Of a stretch of DNA of 64,000 nucleotides, positions 1-8,582 are shown in pieces; positions within the stretch are counted from its first letter, which is position 1; each line of letters begins with the position of its first letter. This stretch comes from Flavobacterium sp. SUN052 (GTDB taxonomy: Bacteria; Bacteroidota; Bacteroidia; Flavobacteriales; Flavobacteriaceae). The notes below the pieces were generated by a model. It ran no database searches. It worked only from the letters and a program-made list of their open reading frames with translations, and was not told where the DNA came from. The DNA lies in assembly GCF_028867935.1 (NCBI RefSeq), contig NZ_JAPQNS010000001.1:1240001-1304000 (forward strand), given 5' to 3'. Both the position numbers and the translations under genes were made by a program.

Positions 1-1253
1 TGCACTTCATGACGATGCATCTGTTCTCCGACGCGGGTCTGGGATTTCAGTATCTGTGGCCCACCGCTCCGCGTCTGAACGAGTTTTTGCCGGTCTATCT
101 CTACGTCTGGGCGGGCATGGTAGCCCAAACGACGTTTATGCAGTATTTTATTCATCAGAACCGGCATACCAGCCGGGTATACCGGTGGGTGAATGCCTTT
201 AAAATCTTCGTGACGGCAGCTTTAGTGGGAGTCATAGGCGTGCAGTGGCTGAAAGTACCTGGCCGTGAAGAGTATATGTACCAGTTGGTGTCGGTGTCTA
301 CGTCTTTATTTGTACCAGTGATAGCCGTGTTGACGATTATGAGTTTGGTGGAAGCGAGTCGGCGGGAGCGGAAAAAAGTGTCTGGCAAGCGAAACGGCGA
401 AACAATGGTTCGCTTTTATAGCTATGCGCTAGCGGTACAGTTCACGGGCTACATGGTTGTGGCCATCATGAATTTTTGCCAGGCGCAGGGCTGGCCGCTC
501 CCCTTCGATGTGGAAACCTACGTGGTGCTGGGGATAACGGTGATAGCTGATCTGGTATTTTTCACGTATGGGCTTACCTACCGCTATTCTCGGGCAAAAC
601 AACACAATCAACAGCTGGAGCTTGACTTGCTAAACAGTCGGCAGGTGGCTCAACAACAGGTAATTGCGTCATTACAGGACGAAAGCCAACGGTTGGCTCA
701 GGACCTGCACGACGACATTGGGCCACTACTGGCCACGGCCAAAGGGTATTTGTCGCGGTTGGCTCGCACCGACCAGGTTACTCCTTTGCAACAGGCGCAA
801 ATACTCATCGACGAGGCTGCCGACGAACTCCGTACGCTATCGCATCAGCTGCTACCCAAACAACTGGACCAAACTAGCCTGGTCAATGCAATTGCCGAAG
901 CCGCCCGGAAAGCAGGCATTCGGGGGGTGCCGGTCCAGTTTGTTAGCTTGGGAGTTGTAAGGCCATTGGGCTCCCAGCGAGAACAGTTGCTGTTCAGCCT
1001 AGCGATTCAACTGATCAGAAACGCCCAGAAACATCCTGACGCGACCGAAGTAATTGTTCAGTTGCTGTATCATGAAGAGCAACTGAACCTGTCGGTAGAA
1101 GATGATGGACAGCCCACCAACTGGGGCGAAACAGACGGGGCTAATCTTCGCGCTAAAGCAGACCTGCTCAAAGCTGATTTACTAATTGATGCCACGGAAT
1201 CGGGCAATTCGGTGATGGTAAGCTTGATGATACCCGACACCATACCGGCATGA
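1..1253 (+). CDS. 7TMR-DISM sensor histidine kinase (5' truncated by window edge)
   Basis: The frame is open from the window edge, so the N-terminal sensor part is missing. What remains starts inside the seven-helix 7TMR-DISM membrane region, at the GLGFQYLWP motif shared with the two kinases downstream. A coiled linker and a HisKA_3-type dimerisation helix follow. The phospho-acceptor His is in DLHDDIG (codon 708-710). The ATPase domain keeps the N-box (RNAQKH) and a partial G1 box (VEDDGQ). It lacks the GxG of the ATP lid, with GANLRAKADLL where GxGLxNxxxR is expected. It probably senses an envelope signal and feeds a NarL-type regulator, perhaps the one at 6436. Its stop overlaps the next start as ATGA, which indicates translational coupling. 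ATP binding may be weak. Confidence 0.85.
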   Translation, partial: HFMTMHLFSDAGLGFQYLWPTAPRLNEFLPVYLYVWAGMVAQTTFMQYFIHQNRHTSRVYRWVNAFKIFVTAALVGVIGVQWLKVPGREEYMYQLVSVSTSLFVPVIAVLTIMSLVEASRRERKKVSGKRNGETMVRFYSYALAVQFTGYMVVAIMNFCQAQGWPLPFDVETYVVLGITVIADLVFFTYGLTYRYSRAKQHNQQLELDLLNSRQVAQQQVIASLQDESQRLAQDLHDDIGPLLATAKGYLSRLARTDQVTPLQQAQILIDEAADELRTLSHQLLPKQLDQTSLVNAIAEAARKAGIRGVPVQFVSLGVVRPLGSQREQLLFSLAIQLIRNAQKHPDATEVIVQLLYHEEQLNLSVEDDGQPTNWGETDGANLRAKADLLKADLLIDATESGNSVMVSLMIPDTIPA

Positions 1254-3109
1254 CACGAAACTTGATTAGTTTATTTGGGATCGTGATAGCGCTCATGCTT
1301 GGACTGGCAACCTATCACCTAAACTCTGTAAACGCACTGCCCGAGCTACCGATTCCGTTTTCTCATTGGGAAGATACGGGCGGGGCGGCTACCGTTCAGG
1401 ACGCGGTTCGGACCGGTACATTTAAAAAAGCTCCCAAAGGCCGAATCAATTTTGGCTACACCGAATCGGTGCATTGGTTTCGGTTTCAGCTACCCGCCGA
1501 CAGCCTGCCTAAAGATCTCGCTTTTGAAATCCGTAACCATACCATCGATTATATTGAACTGTTCGAGGTGAAATCCGGTCAAATAACTTCCCTGGGTAAA
1601 ACAGGAAGTCGGTTGCCATTTGCCCAGCGCCCATCGCCGACCAAAACATTTGCGTATCTGCTGAGTGTTGAAGCCGGTCAACCAGTTGACTATTACCTCC
1701 GAATTGACAAGCGTTATGAGAATTTAGCCACCGAACTGACCCTTTGGCGTACCGATGATTTTGAAGATAAAGAACAGCGTGAATATTTTCTTTGGGGCTT
1801 TTTTACAGGCGTAGTGGGGTTGATTGTCCTCTTAGCAATCTTGTTTTTTATAGCCACCAGCGACCTCGTTTATGGCTTCTACGGGTTATTTATTCTGGCA
1901 CTGGCGCTCCGACAATTTGCCGATACGGGTCTTGGGTTTCAGTACCTGTGGCCGGGGCTACCGGCGATCAATCAGCCAGACCCCGTTATCCAGGCATTGT
2001 GGATTTACCTGCCCGCAATGCTGTTATTTCAGCAATATTTTCTGGAACTCCACACTGAATCTAAGCTCGTGTTTTGGGCAACCCAGATTCTTAAATATGC
2101 CTTTTGTGGCCTGTTTGTCTGCTTGGTTATTTGTCAGTTAATGGGATTCTCTGAAACCTATACGGGAGCTAACCGACTCATCAGGCAGATCCATACCGTG
2201 ATGGCAAATACGATCTTCTTATCGTTTATGGCTACTGTTGTTGTTGGCTTGAGGGCGAATGATACGGTAAAGCGACTATATGCCATCGGGTTTGGAATTC
2301 AGACCGTGTGCCAGCTTGTTGTTGCTGCCCAAAACATAGTAGGCTATCAGCGCAACGGCTTTTTCTTCGTAGACACCTACCTGATATTGATGGTCATTTT
2401 CTTTATCGACCTTGTCATTTTTGCGTACCTGCTGGCCTATCGTTACCGCAAATCCATGGACGAACAACGGCAATTACAACTTGGCCTTGTTCAGAGTCAG
2501 CAACAAACCAACGAAGCCATTATCGACGTGCTCGAATCGGAACGCCAACAGGTGGGCAATCTCATTCTGACCGATGTAGGGGGCCGGCTCACCCAAACCC
2601 GCGCGATCCTGTCGAATCTTACTCCGTCGCCACTGCTTGCCGACGCGGTAACGATGATCGATAAAACCGATGCTTGTCTCGATGAGATTCTCCGCGATAG
2701 CCTCCCCCTCGATTTAACCCAAAAAGGACTAACAATTGCTCTGGCTGAACTGGTCTACCAGCGCGATCAAACCGGTACCGTTCGCCTATTTTTCAGTCAT
2801 GAATGCGAACAGCCCGAAAGCCGTGACCTCTCGGCCATGCAAACAAGGCAAATGTACCGAATCACTAACGAACTGATCAATAATATCATCAAGCACGCTC
2901 AGGCTACTGAGGGCCACGTGTCACTTTGCCAGACCCGGTCAGGCTGGCAATTGATAGTTGCCGACAATGGACAGGGATTCGATCAGTCCCGCGCTAAACC
3001 GGATGGAGGAATTGGCCTCAAGAACCTCCATGCACGTGCTCAAACACTCAACGCTACCCTGCAAATTGAGTCTGGAGAGGGAGGGACGAAGGTACTGGTG
3101 ACTGGGTAA
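1250..3109 (+). CDS. 7TMR-DISM sensor kinase lacking the phospho-acceptor histidine
   Basis: This 619-residue membrane protein has a leader helix, a periplasmic 7TMR-DISMED2-type sensor domain (about residues 35-175), seven predicted helices (about 180-400), a coiled linker and a kinase core. The ATPase domain is textbook: ELINNIIKHA N-box, DNGQGFD G1 box and GIGLKNLHARA lid. The dimerisation helix reads NLILTDVGG where kinase 1 has DLHDDIG, so the acceptor His is Leu (codon 2567-2569). It therefore cannot autophosphorylate in the usual way, but it could donate phosphate in trans to a partner such as kinase 1, with which it is translationally coupled (ATGA overlap). It could also act as a phosphatase or scaffold. 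It ends 5 bases before a convergent muramidase gene. Confidence 0.85.
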   Translation: MTRNLISLFGIVIALMLGLATYHLNSVNALPELPIPFSHWEDTGGAATVQDAVRTGTFKKAPKGRINFGYTESVHWFRFQLPADSLPKDLAFEIRNHTIDYIELFEVKSGQITSLGKTGSRLPFAQRPSPTKTFAYLLSVEAGQPVDYYLRIDKRYENLATELTLWRTDDFEDKEQREYFLWGFFTGVVGLIVLLAILFFIATSDLVYGFYGLFILALALRQFADTGLGFQYLWPGLPAINQPDPVIQALWIYLPAMLLFQQYFLELHTESKLVFWATQILKYAFCGLFVCLVICQLMGFSETYTGANRLIRQIHTVMANTIFLSFMATVVVGLRANDTVKRLYAIGFGIQTVCQLVVAAQNIVGYQRNGFFFVDTYLILMVIFFIDLVIFAYLLAYRYRKSMDEQRQLQLGLVQSQQQTNEAIIDVLESERQQVGNLILTDVGGRLTQTRAILSNLTPSPLLADAVTMIDKTDACLDEILRDSLPLDLTQKGLTIALAELVYQRDQTGTVRLFFSHECEQPESRDLSAMQTRQMYRITNELINNIIKHAQATEGHVSLCQTRSGWQLIVADNGQGFDQSRAKPDGGIGLKNLHARAQTLNATLQIESGEGGTKVLVTG

Positions 3110-3114
3110 ACGAC

Positions 3115-4362
3115 TTACGGATAAAGCAGATACTTCTTCCTTAGCGTTTTATAATTCGACAGTCCCGGCTCCCAGGACCGGCGTATTTCGGTTTCGGAAA
3201 CCCCGGCAATGATCTGCTTTTTGAGGGTTTCGGTACCGGCCAGTTTGTCGAAATTACCCATCTGCTTGCTTTGGGTCATATCGAAAAAACGGGCTTTGTC
3301 GGGATACGCTTTGTACAGCTCCATCAGCCAGCTAAGATTTAGCTGCTTTGATTTACGAAGCTTATTGGTATCGTACTGGCGCAGGTCGAGGCCGTAGCAG
3401 TCGGTGTCTTTATGCAATGGATTTTCACTCATCCCCTTGATGCCTACCGGTTTAAACGAGAACGAGTACTGCCCTTTAAGGAGAGGGGCACCAAGCACAG
3501 TAAACGGCATGTATGTACCCCGACCCTGACTCAAAATAGTACCCTCGAACAGGCAGATGCTAGGGTAGAGTAAAATAGACTGCTGCGTGTTAAGGTTGGG
3601 AGAGGGTAAAACGGGCAACGTATAAGGCATGTCGTGCTTGTAGTTGGCCACTTTCACAATGCGCAGCTTACACTGAGCCTTGTTGGGTAACCAGCCCTCC
3701 CCGTTGATCAGTTGAGCAAATTCGGCAATGGTCATGCCGTGCGCAATTGGTATTTTATGCATGCCAATTCCCGAGTGCAGGTGATCTTCCAGAATCGGTC
3801 CGTCGACCAGGTAGCCGTTGGGGTTGGGGCGATCCAGAATCATCAACTCTTTATTGTTTTTGGCGCAGGCTTCCATAACGTGGTCCAGCGTGTTGATATA
3901 GGTGTAAAAACGACAGCCCACATCCTGAATATCAAAGATTAATACATCAATGTCAGCCAGTTGTTCGGGTGTGGGTTTGTTGTTTTTACCATATAGCGAA
4001 ATAACCGGAATGCCCGTTTTAGCATCGACTTCGTCGGCCACTTTGTCGCCGTTGCTGGCGTTACCCCGAAAGCCGTGTTCCGGTCCGAAAATTTTGACAA
4101 TCTGTACACCCTGGCTCAACAGGCTGTCGACGCTGGGTTTGCTGCCTATGATCGATGTTTGATTAACCACCATACCAACCCGCTTACCCTTGAGGTAGGG
4201 CAAGTACTGATTCACCTGGTCGGCACCGGTCAAAATAGGGGCCTCGGGTTTGGTGGGTTGGGTAAGAGGTGTTGCGGCCCCTAAAGCACCCACCAACAGG
4301 CAGATAAAGCTGATTGAACGAAGTAATGGAACTGTAGGCAGGGTGGCGAAACGACGTTTCAT
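3115..4362 (-). CDS. namZ: DUF1343 family exo-beta-N-acetylmuramidase (NamZ-like), secreted
   Basis: The DUF1343 family includes NamZ, which removes terminal N-acetylmuramic acid from peptidoglycan fragments. The protein is 415 residues from the chosen Met; an upstream in-frame Met would add ten residues before the signal peptide. It has a basic N-terminus and hydrophobic signal, then the family motifs FGPEHGFRG (92-100), DIQDVGCRFYTY (144-155) and LDRPNPN (176-182). The length fits the family. It lies on the opposite strand between kinases 2 and 3 and converges on kinase 2. A role in cell-wall recycling is known for the family. Any link to the flanking kinases is inference from position only. 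Confidence 0.85.
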   Translation of the reverse strand: MKRRFATLPTVPLLRSISFICLLVGALGAATPLTQPTKPEAPILTGADQVNQYLPYLKGKRVGMVVNQTSIIGSKPSVDSLLSQGVQIVKIFGPEHGFRGNASNGDKVADEVDAKTGIPVISLYGKNNKPTPEQLADIDVLIFDIQDVGCRFYTYINTLDHVMEACAKNNKELMILDRPNPNGYLVDGPILEDHLHSGIGMHKIPIAHGMTIAEFAQLINGEGWLPNKAQCKLRIVKVANYKHDMPYTLPVLPSPNLNTQQSILLYPSICLFEGTILSQGRGTYMPFTVLGAPLLKGQYSFSFKPVGIKGMSENPLHKDTDCYGLDLRQYDTNKLRKSKQLNLSWLMELYKAYPDKARFFDMTQSKQMGNFDKLAGTETLKKQIIAGVSETEIRRSWEPGLSNYKTLRKKYLLYP

Positions 4363-4445
4363 AAACACAAAGAGCTGAATTGAGAAGGGCAAAAATAGAG
4401 TAGTCAGCCTGTATCCGTACTGTAAAGCTGCTTTTATCCGAAAAA

Positions 4446-4463
4446 ATACAAACTAGTTTGTAT
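4446..4463. promoter_or_regulatory. 18-bp perfect palindrome just upstream of the third kinase start
   Basis: ATACAAACTAGTTTGTAT is a perfect palindrome ending three bases before the ATG at 4467. Its position is typical of a repressor operator or an overlapping promoter. A one-mismatch relative (ATACGAACAAGTTTGTAT) lies at 13962-13979, upstream of a lipoprotein gene. The regulator that would bind is not identified. Confidence 0.45.
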
Positions 4464-4466
4464 GTT

Positions 4467-6362
4467 ATGGACCGGTTTGCCCACCTACTTTTGAACCAAA
4501 TAACCTTGCTGTTGAGATCATTACGTTATATAGTGTTTTTCTGTATCCTGACCATTGGTCGGATTTTTGCCCAGCCAACTTACTGGGTTGAGTCTGGCGT
4601 TAGCCGTTCACTGGACGGTTATATGACCCAGTATGCCGACACGACTGCCCAACGTCAAATTGGCCAGATTAAGGCTCTGCAAAACGAGTTTAAGCCTCTT
4701 TTGGGTGGGCTGCTCAATCAGGGCTATACGTCAGCGCATCATTGGATGCATATCCGCCTGAATTCCAAAACACCCCAAACGGCTTTTCTGGAATTAGATA
4801 ACCCCCGTATCAATGCCGTATGGTTTTACCAGTTTGTTGGCGATAAGCTGGTACGTCAAATCCGAACGGGTGATGAGCGAGCCTTCGATTCGCGTGGGTT
4901 TCCGCAGTATAACTGGGTCTTTCCGGTTGCGCTGGACGGAAAAACACCTTCTGATCTGTTTGTGATGGTGGCGAAGCGTCATGAAGTTTTGGGCGTTCGC
5001 GTGACGGTATGGGACAACCAGACGTTCGAGCAGAAAGATCGCAGTAGCTACCTATCCTGGGGGTTACTGGCGGGGCTTACCCTCTTAATCCTGCTTATCA
5101 ACGTCACGGCGTTTGTAGCCACTCGACAGTCGGTATACTTCTGGTTCATTATTCTGATTCTGGTTATTGCGTTCCACATTTCGACGCAGTCGGGGTTGGG
5201 TTTCCAATACCTTTGGCCGGAATCCCCCGGTTTCAACCGGTTCGATCCGCAACTGCTGTCAGGCTGGCTCATTATGATTGCGCAACTACAGTTTATGCAG
5301 CACTTCATCGGGCAAAAAGCGTTTGATAGCCCCGCCTACAAGGCGGTGCAGCTGTATAAATTCAGTTTGTTAGGTCTATTAGGGCTGAACATTGTGTTTC
5401 GTTTAGTTGACCTATTTCCCCAAAGTCATTTCCGGTGGACGTTCAATCTGACATTGTTGTTTACTGTCATCAGCATCCTGTTGGCATACTGGTCAATTTT
5501 CGAGCGCATTCGGCAACGCGAAAAAGTGGTCCTTTTCTATACGTTCACGTTCTCTGTTCAGTTGATTGGCTACCTGCTCGTATTCTTTATCAATCTGGCT
5601 TTTACGCAGGGACGGGAGCCACTTTTTCAAATTGACAGCTACGTTGTTGTCGTCATTAATTTTCTGTTCGACCTGGTCATTTTGTCATCGGGTATTCTGT
5701 TTTTCTGGTTTCAGTCGTACCGCGAACAGAATGAGAAATTGCTCACGACCATTCACCATCACGAGCAGGCGCAATCCCAAAAGATCATCGAAGCGCTGGA
5801 AATCGAGCGAAATCGAATTGCTGAAGATCTCTACGACGATGTGGGGGCCATGCTGTCGACGGCCATTGGTTACGTATCGAGTGTGATGCGAAAGCCCGAT
5901 GTACGCGAAAAATTCCCGTTGCTCACTGAAGCTCGTCAACTGCTGGTGCGGGCGGTAGATAACCTGCGGACGGTATCGCACAACCTGATGCCCAAAAACT
6001 TTGCCGAGCTGGGCTTGGCTAAATCACTGGGCGAAACAATCGATAAGGTCTCGGCGAGTACCGATATCCAGTTTCAGTACATTGTGGCCGGTACCGAGCG
6101 TCGGCTGGATGCCAGCACAGAAGTGCAGATTTTTCGTATTGCCGTTGAACTTATCAACGATATTGTGAAGAACTCAAATGCTACCCAGGCAACGTTTCAA
6201 CTGGTGTATGGTGAAAACAGCCTGGTAATGATTGCCGAAGATGATGGCCCCAGCCCTCCGCAGTATAATAACCTGCATTCGAAAGTGGCTTTTATAAACG
6301 GAAAAATTGACGCCGATATCAGCCCGGAAGGCGTGACAGTACTAGCCGAAATACCGTATTGA
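4467..6362 (+). CDS. 7TMR-DISM sensor kinase paralogue with His-to-Tyr change
   Basis: The order of parts matches the kinases upstream: signal helix, DISMED2-like sensor, seven-helix region with GLGFQYLWP, coiled linker and kinase core. I chose the ATG at 4467; an upstream TTG in the same frame falls inside a palindrome. The dimerisation motif is EDLYDDVGAML, so the acceptor His is Tyr (codon 5832-5834). The N-box is recognisable (ELINDIVKNSNA). The G1 box is cut short (AEDDGPSPP) and the lid has no GxG. The protein is probably a non-catalytic sensor that works by partnering another kinase or by gating the regulator that follows 73 bases downstream. The reading frame is intact over 631 residues, which argues for selection rather than decay. 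Confidence 0.85.
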   Translation: MDRFAHLLLNQITLLLRSLRYIVFFCILTIGRIFAQPTYWVESGVSRSLDGYMTQYADTTAQRQIGQIKALQNEFKPLLGGLLNQGYTSAHHWMHIRLNSKTPQTAFLELDNPRINAVWFYQFVGDKLVRQIRTGDERAFDSRGFPQYNWVFPVALDGKTPSDLFVMVAKRHEVLGVRVTVWDNQTFEQKDRSSYLSWGLLAGLTLLILLINVTAFVATRQSVYFWFIILILVIAFHISTQSGLGFQYLWPESPGFNRFDPQLLSGWLIMIAQLQFMQHFIGQKAFDSPAYKAVQLYKFSLLGLLGLNIVFRLVDLFPQSHFRWTFNLTLLFTVISILLAYWSIFERIRQREKVVLFYTFTFSVQLIGYLLVFFINLAFTQGREPLFQIDSYVVVVINFLFDLVILSSGILFFWFQSYREQNEKLLTTIHHHEQAQSQKIIEALEIERNRIAEDLYDDVGAMLSTAIGYVSSVMRKPDVREKFPLLTEARQLLVRAVDNLRTVSHNLMPKNFAELGLAKSLGETIDKVSASTDIQFQYIVAGTERRLDASTEVQIFRIAVELINDIVKNSNATQATFQLVYGENSLVMIAEDDGPSPPQYNNLHSKVAFINGKIDADISPEGVTVLAEIPY

Positions 6363-6366
6363 ATTT

Positions 6367-6417
6367 ACCTCACCCCCGGCCCCTCTCCTTCGCAAGGAGA
6401 GGGGTTGGGGGTGAGGT
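6367..6417. repeat. Interspersed palindromic repeat (CCCCTCTCC hairpin), full copy
   Basis: A GC-rich inverted repeat whose core CCCTCTCCTTCGCAAGGAGA is flanked by CCTCACCCCC on the left and GGGGGTGAGG on the right. It would fold into a long hairpin between the third kinase and the response regulator gene. Related half-elements occur at 54771-54810 and 54881-54921, so this is a dispersed family rather than a one-off terminator. It may still attenuate transcription into the regulator. Confidence 0.75.
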
Positions 6418-6435
6418 AGCTAAACGTTACATACA

Positions 6436-7065
6436 ATGACCAAAATACTTATTGCCGACGACCATCAACTGTTCAATGATGGCATGAAAATGATGCTATC
6501 TGCCGAAGGAAATCTCCAGATTGTGGGGCAGGTGTTTAGTGGAAAAGACGTGCTCGATGCCGTACACCGGATGCAGCCTGATGTGGTACTGATGGACATC
6601 AATATGCCCCACCTCAACGGGCTTGAAGCGTCCGAAAAACTCCTGAAAAGTTACCCCAACGTGCGAACCATCATGCTCACCATGTATAGCGACCGCAAGT
6701 TTGTGGACGATTGCCAGCGTTTGGGCGTACCCGGCTATATTCTGAAAAACTCGGGTGTAGATGAAGTACTGAATGCTATCGAAACCGTGTTGGCAGGCAA
6801 GCGCTATTACGATCCCAAACTCACCAAAAGCACCACACCTAACCAGCACGCTGACGATTCGTTTCAGAAACAGTTTCAGCTCACCAGGCGCGAAATAGAG
6901 ATCATTGGCCTTGTTGGGCAAAGTTTCACCAACGACGAAATTGCCGAGAAGCTATTCTTGAGCGTGGCCACGGTGAAAACGCACCGCAACAATATCAACC
7001 TTAAACTTGGTATCAATAAACCCGCCGACCTGGTGAAGTTTGCCGTGGAGCACGGGCTGGCGTAA
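6436..7065 (+). CDS. NarL/FixJ-type response regulator
   Basis: A 209-residue two-domain regulator. The receiver domain has the acidic pocket D8-D9, phospho-acceptor D54 (LMDINMP), T82 and K104. The C-terminal LuxR-type helix-turn-helix (about residues 143-205) contains the typical ATVKTHRNNI recognition segment. It follows kinase 3 in the same direction, with the hairpin repeat between, and is the only response regulator in this cluster. It is therefore the likely common target of the three 7TMR kinases. The receiver looks fully functional, which makes the missing kinase histidines upstream more striking. Confidence 0.92.
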   Translation: MTKILIADDHQLFNDGMKMMLSAEGNLQIVGQVFSGKDVLDAVHRMQPDVVLMDINMPHLNGLEASEKLLKSYPNVRTIMLTMYSDRKFVDDCQRLGVPGYILKNSGVDEVLNAIETVLAGKRYYDPKLTKSTTPNQHADDSFQKQFQLTRREIEIIGLVGQSFTNDEIAEKLFLSVATVKTHRNNINLKLGINKPADLVKFAVEHGLA

Positions 7066-7137
7066 GGGGAGAATTGGCTGACCTGTGGATAGGTATTGAT
7101 AAATACTTGTGGAGCCACTCACCCGAACTGGGCAAGC

Positions 7138-7509
7138 TTATTCGGTCAAGCCAGAAGTTACTCCCTCAATGTCAATCGTAACCGTTTCAATAGCAGCATG
7201 TTCAACGGTTATGTTGACGGAGCGTTCCCCTTTGGGCCGGGTTTTGTGGAGAATATTTTTCGGAATAGTCAGCAGTTGACCGGTATGAAGCTCAATCGTT
7301 TCGGTTTCCAGCTCAACGACCAAAACACCCTCAAGTACTATAAATGTCTCGTCCGAATTTGGATGATAATGCCAGAAGTAAGGTTCGGTCATCACACTCA
7401 CCTTGACCACATGGTCATTGACGGACGCTACCGTGAAATTCGCATACGGACTTAGGGCTGCGCGAGTGAGTTCGCTAATGTCAAGTTTGTTAATTGGCAG
7501 ATCATTCAT
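7138..7509 (-). CDS. Cupin domain protein
   Basis: A 123-residue single-domain cupin. The first cupin motif is HYHPNSDETFIVLEG with metal-ligand His and Glu, followed by a second motif around residues 72-90 (GQLLTIPKNILHKT). It has no signal peptide, so it is probably cytoplasmic. Small cupins of this kind include sugar isomerases, dioxygenases and binding proteins, and nothing here fixes the substrate. It converges on the response regulator gene and is followed upstream by a ketopantoate-reductase-like gene on the same strand about 100 bases away. Confidence 0.8.
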   Translation of the reverse strand: MNDLPINKLDISELTRAALSPYANFTVASVNDHVVKVSVMTEPYFWHYHPNSDETFIVLEGVLVVELETETIELHTGQLLTIPKNILHKTRPKGERSVNITVEHAAIETVTIDIEGVTSGLTE

Positions 7510-7605
7510 ATAGGTATTGGAGAAGGCAGCCTGATTTATGGCAGCTTTCGGATTAGTTTAACTGCTGTGTTTCAATACGTTCCTTGAAAACATTATTGAA
7601 CGGAT

Positions 7606-8553
7606 TTATGAGTTCTTTTCTATTGTCAATCCACAACTCACTGCTGATTTCAACCGGATCAGTTCGCCGACTAAGTGAGTACGGCGAGCCAATTCCGGTT
7701 TGCCCAGTCGTTGAGCCAGGCTGGCAACGGCCAGATTCAGGGTTTCAATTTCAGTCTCTCGGCCAAGATTAATGTCGACCAGGGTGGAGATGAGTTGCCC
7801 GTCTGAGCGCTGGCTGATTTGCAGGAGACGCTCCTCCACTTCGTCTCGATTCAGGAACACACCCGCTAACTCCGCCACAGCCACGCATTCATCGATAATT
7901 TCGCGGGCTAAAGCCAGCGCTGAGGTATTACGATGAAACACGCCATTGTCAACCCCAAGCAGTGGACAGATCGCATTGAAAACGCAGTTGGTAATAACTT
8001 TTTCCCATATGGTCTGCTGAATGGCTTGCTCCACCCGGAACGGAAACGGAGTCGTATGGAGCTGTTCGACAATCTCTGCCAGTTGGTCTTCATTGCCCCG
8101 GATCAAGCCAATCGGCGAAGCGGCTACAGGTTTATAGCGAACTGTATTGGGTGCCTGTACCTGACTGGTCGCCAGTAACACGCACCGATACACTTCTGGA
8201 AAACCTGCTTCCAGAAAAGGCTCTTCGATATCAAGTCCGTTTTGCAGCAAGACAAGGGGTGACTGGCCTGTCTTTCCGTTCAAGCGCTGAGCCAGCTCCT
8301 GATTACCAAATGATTTGCTCGTGATCAAAACGATCCCATTCAAGGGCCCAACCTTGTCTAATGTGCGGATAGGAACGGAAGCGGTCAGGGTAGTGCCATC
8401 GCTGCATTCAACAGTAAGGCTGGTGTCTAGGGTTTCTAGCGCGCTCCCTTGGCGACCACGAATCAGTGTAACATCTTTACCAGAGTGCTTTAGTAGCACA
8501 GCTAAGGTCATGCCAATGGCACCGACTCCGACAATGTAAATTGGGTGTTGCAT
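7606..8553 (-). CDS. Ketopantoate reductase family protein (PanE/ApbA-like)
   Basis: A 315-residue two-domain NADPH-dependent 2-dehydropantoate 2-reductase family protein. The N-terminal Rossmann motif is VGVGAIG (8-14). The catalytic lysine region is TIWEKVITNCVFNAICPLL (K185), with the conserved Asn after it. The C-terminal helical domain carries the expected substrate-side residues (near VDINLGRETEIETLN). The family reduces ketopantoate to pantoate in coenzyme A synthesis, but many genomes carry paralogues acting on other 2-oxo acids. The absence of other pantothenate genes nearby leaves the exact substrate open. Confidence 0.8.
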   Translation of the reverse strand: MQHPIYIVGVGAIGMTLAVLLKHSGKDVTLIRGRQGSALETLDTSLTVECSDGTTLTASVPIRTLDKVGPLNGIVLITSKSFGNQELAQRLNGKTGQSPLVLLQNGLDIEEPFLEAGFPEVYRCVLLATSQVQAPNTVRYKPVAASPIGLIRGNEDQLAEIVEQLHTTPFPFRVEQAIQQTIWEKVITNCVFNAICPLLGVDNGVFHRNTSALALAREIIDECVAVAELAGVFLNRDEVEERLLQISQRSDGQLISTLVDINLGRETEIETLNLAVASLAQRLGKPELARRTHLVGELIRLKSAVSCGLTIEKNS

Positions 8554-8582
8554 GAGAACTAGATGCCGTAAAATGGCCTATT

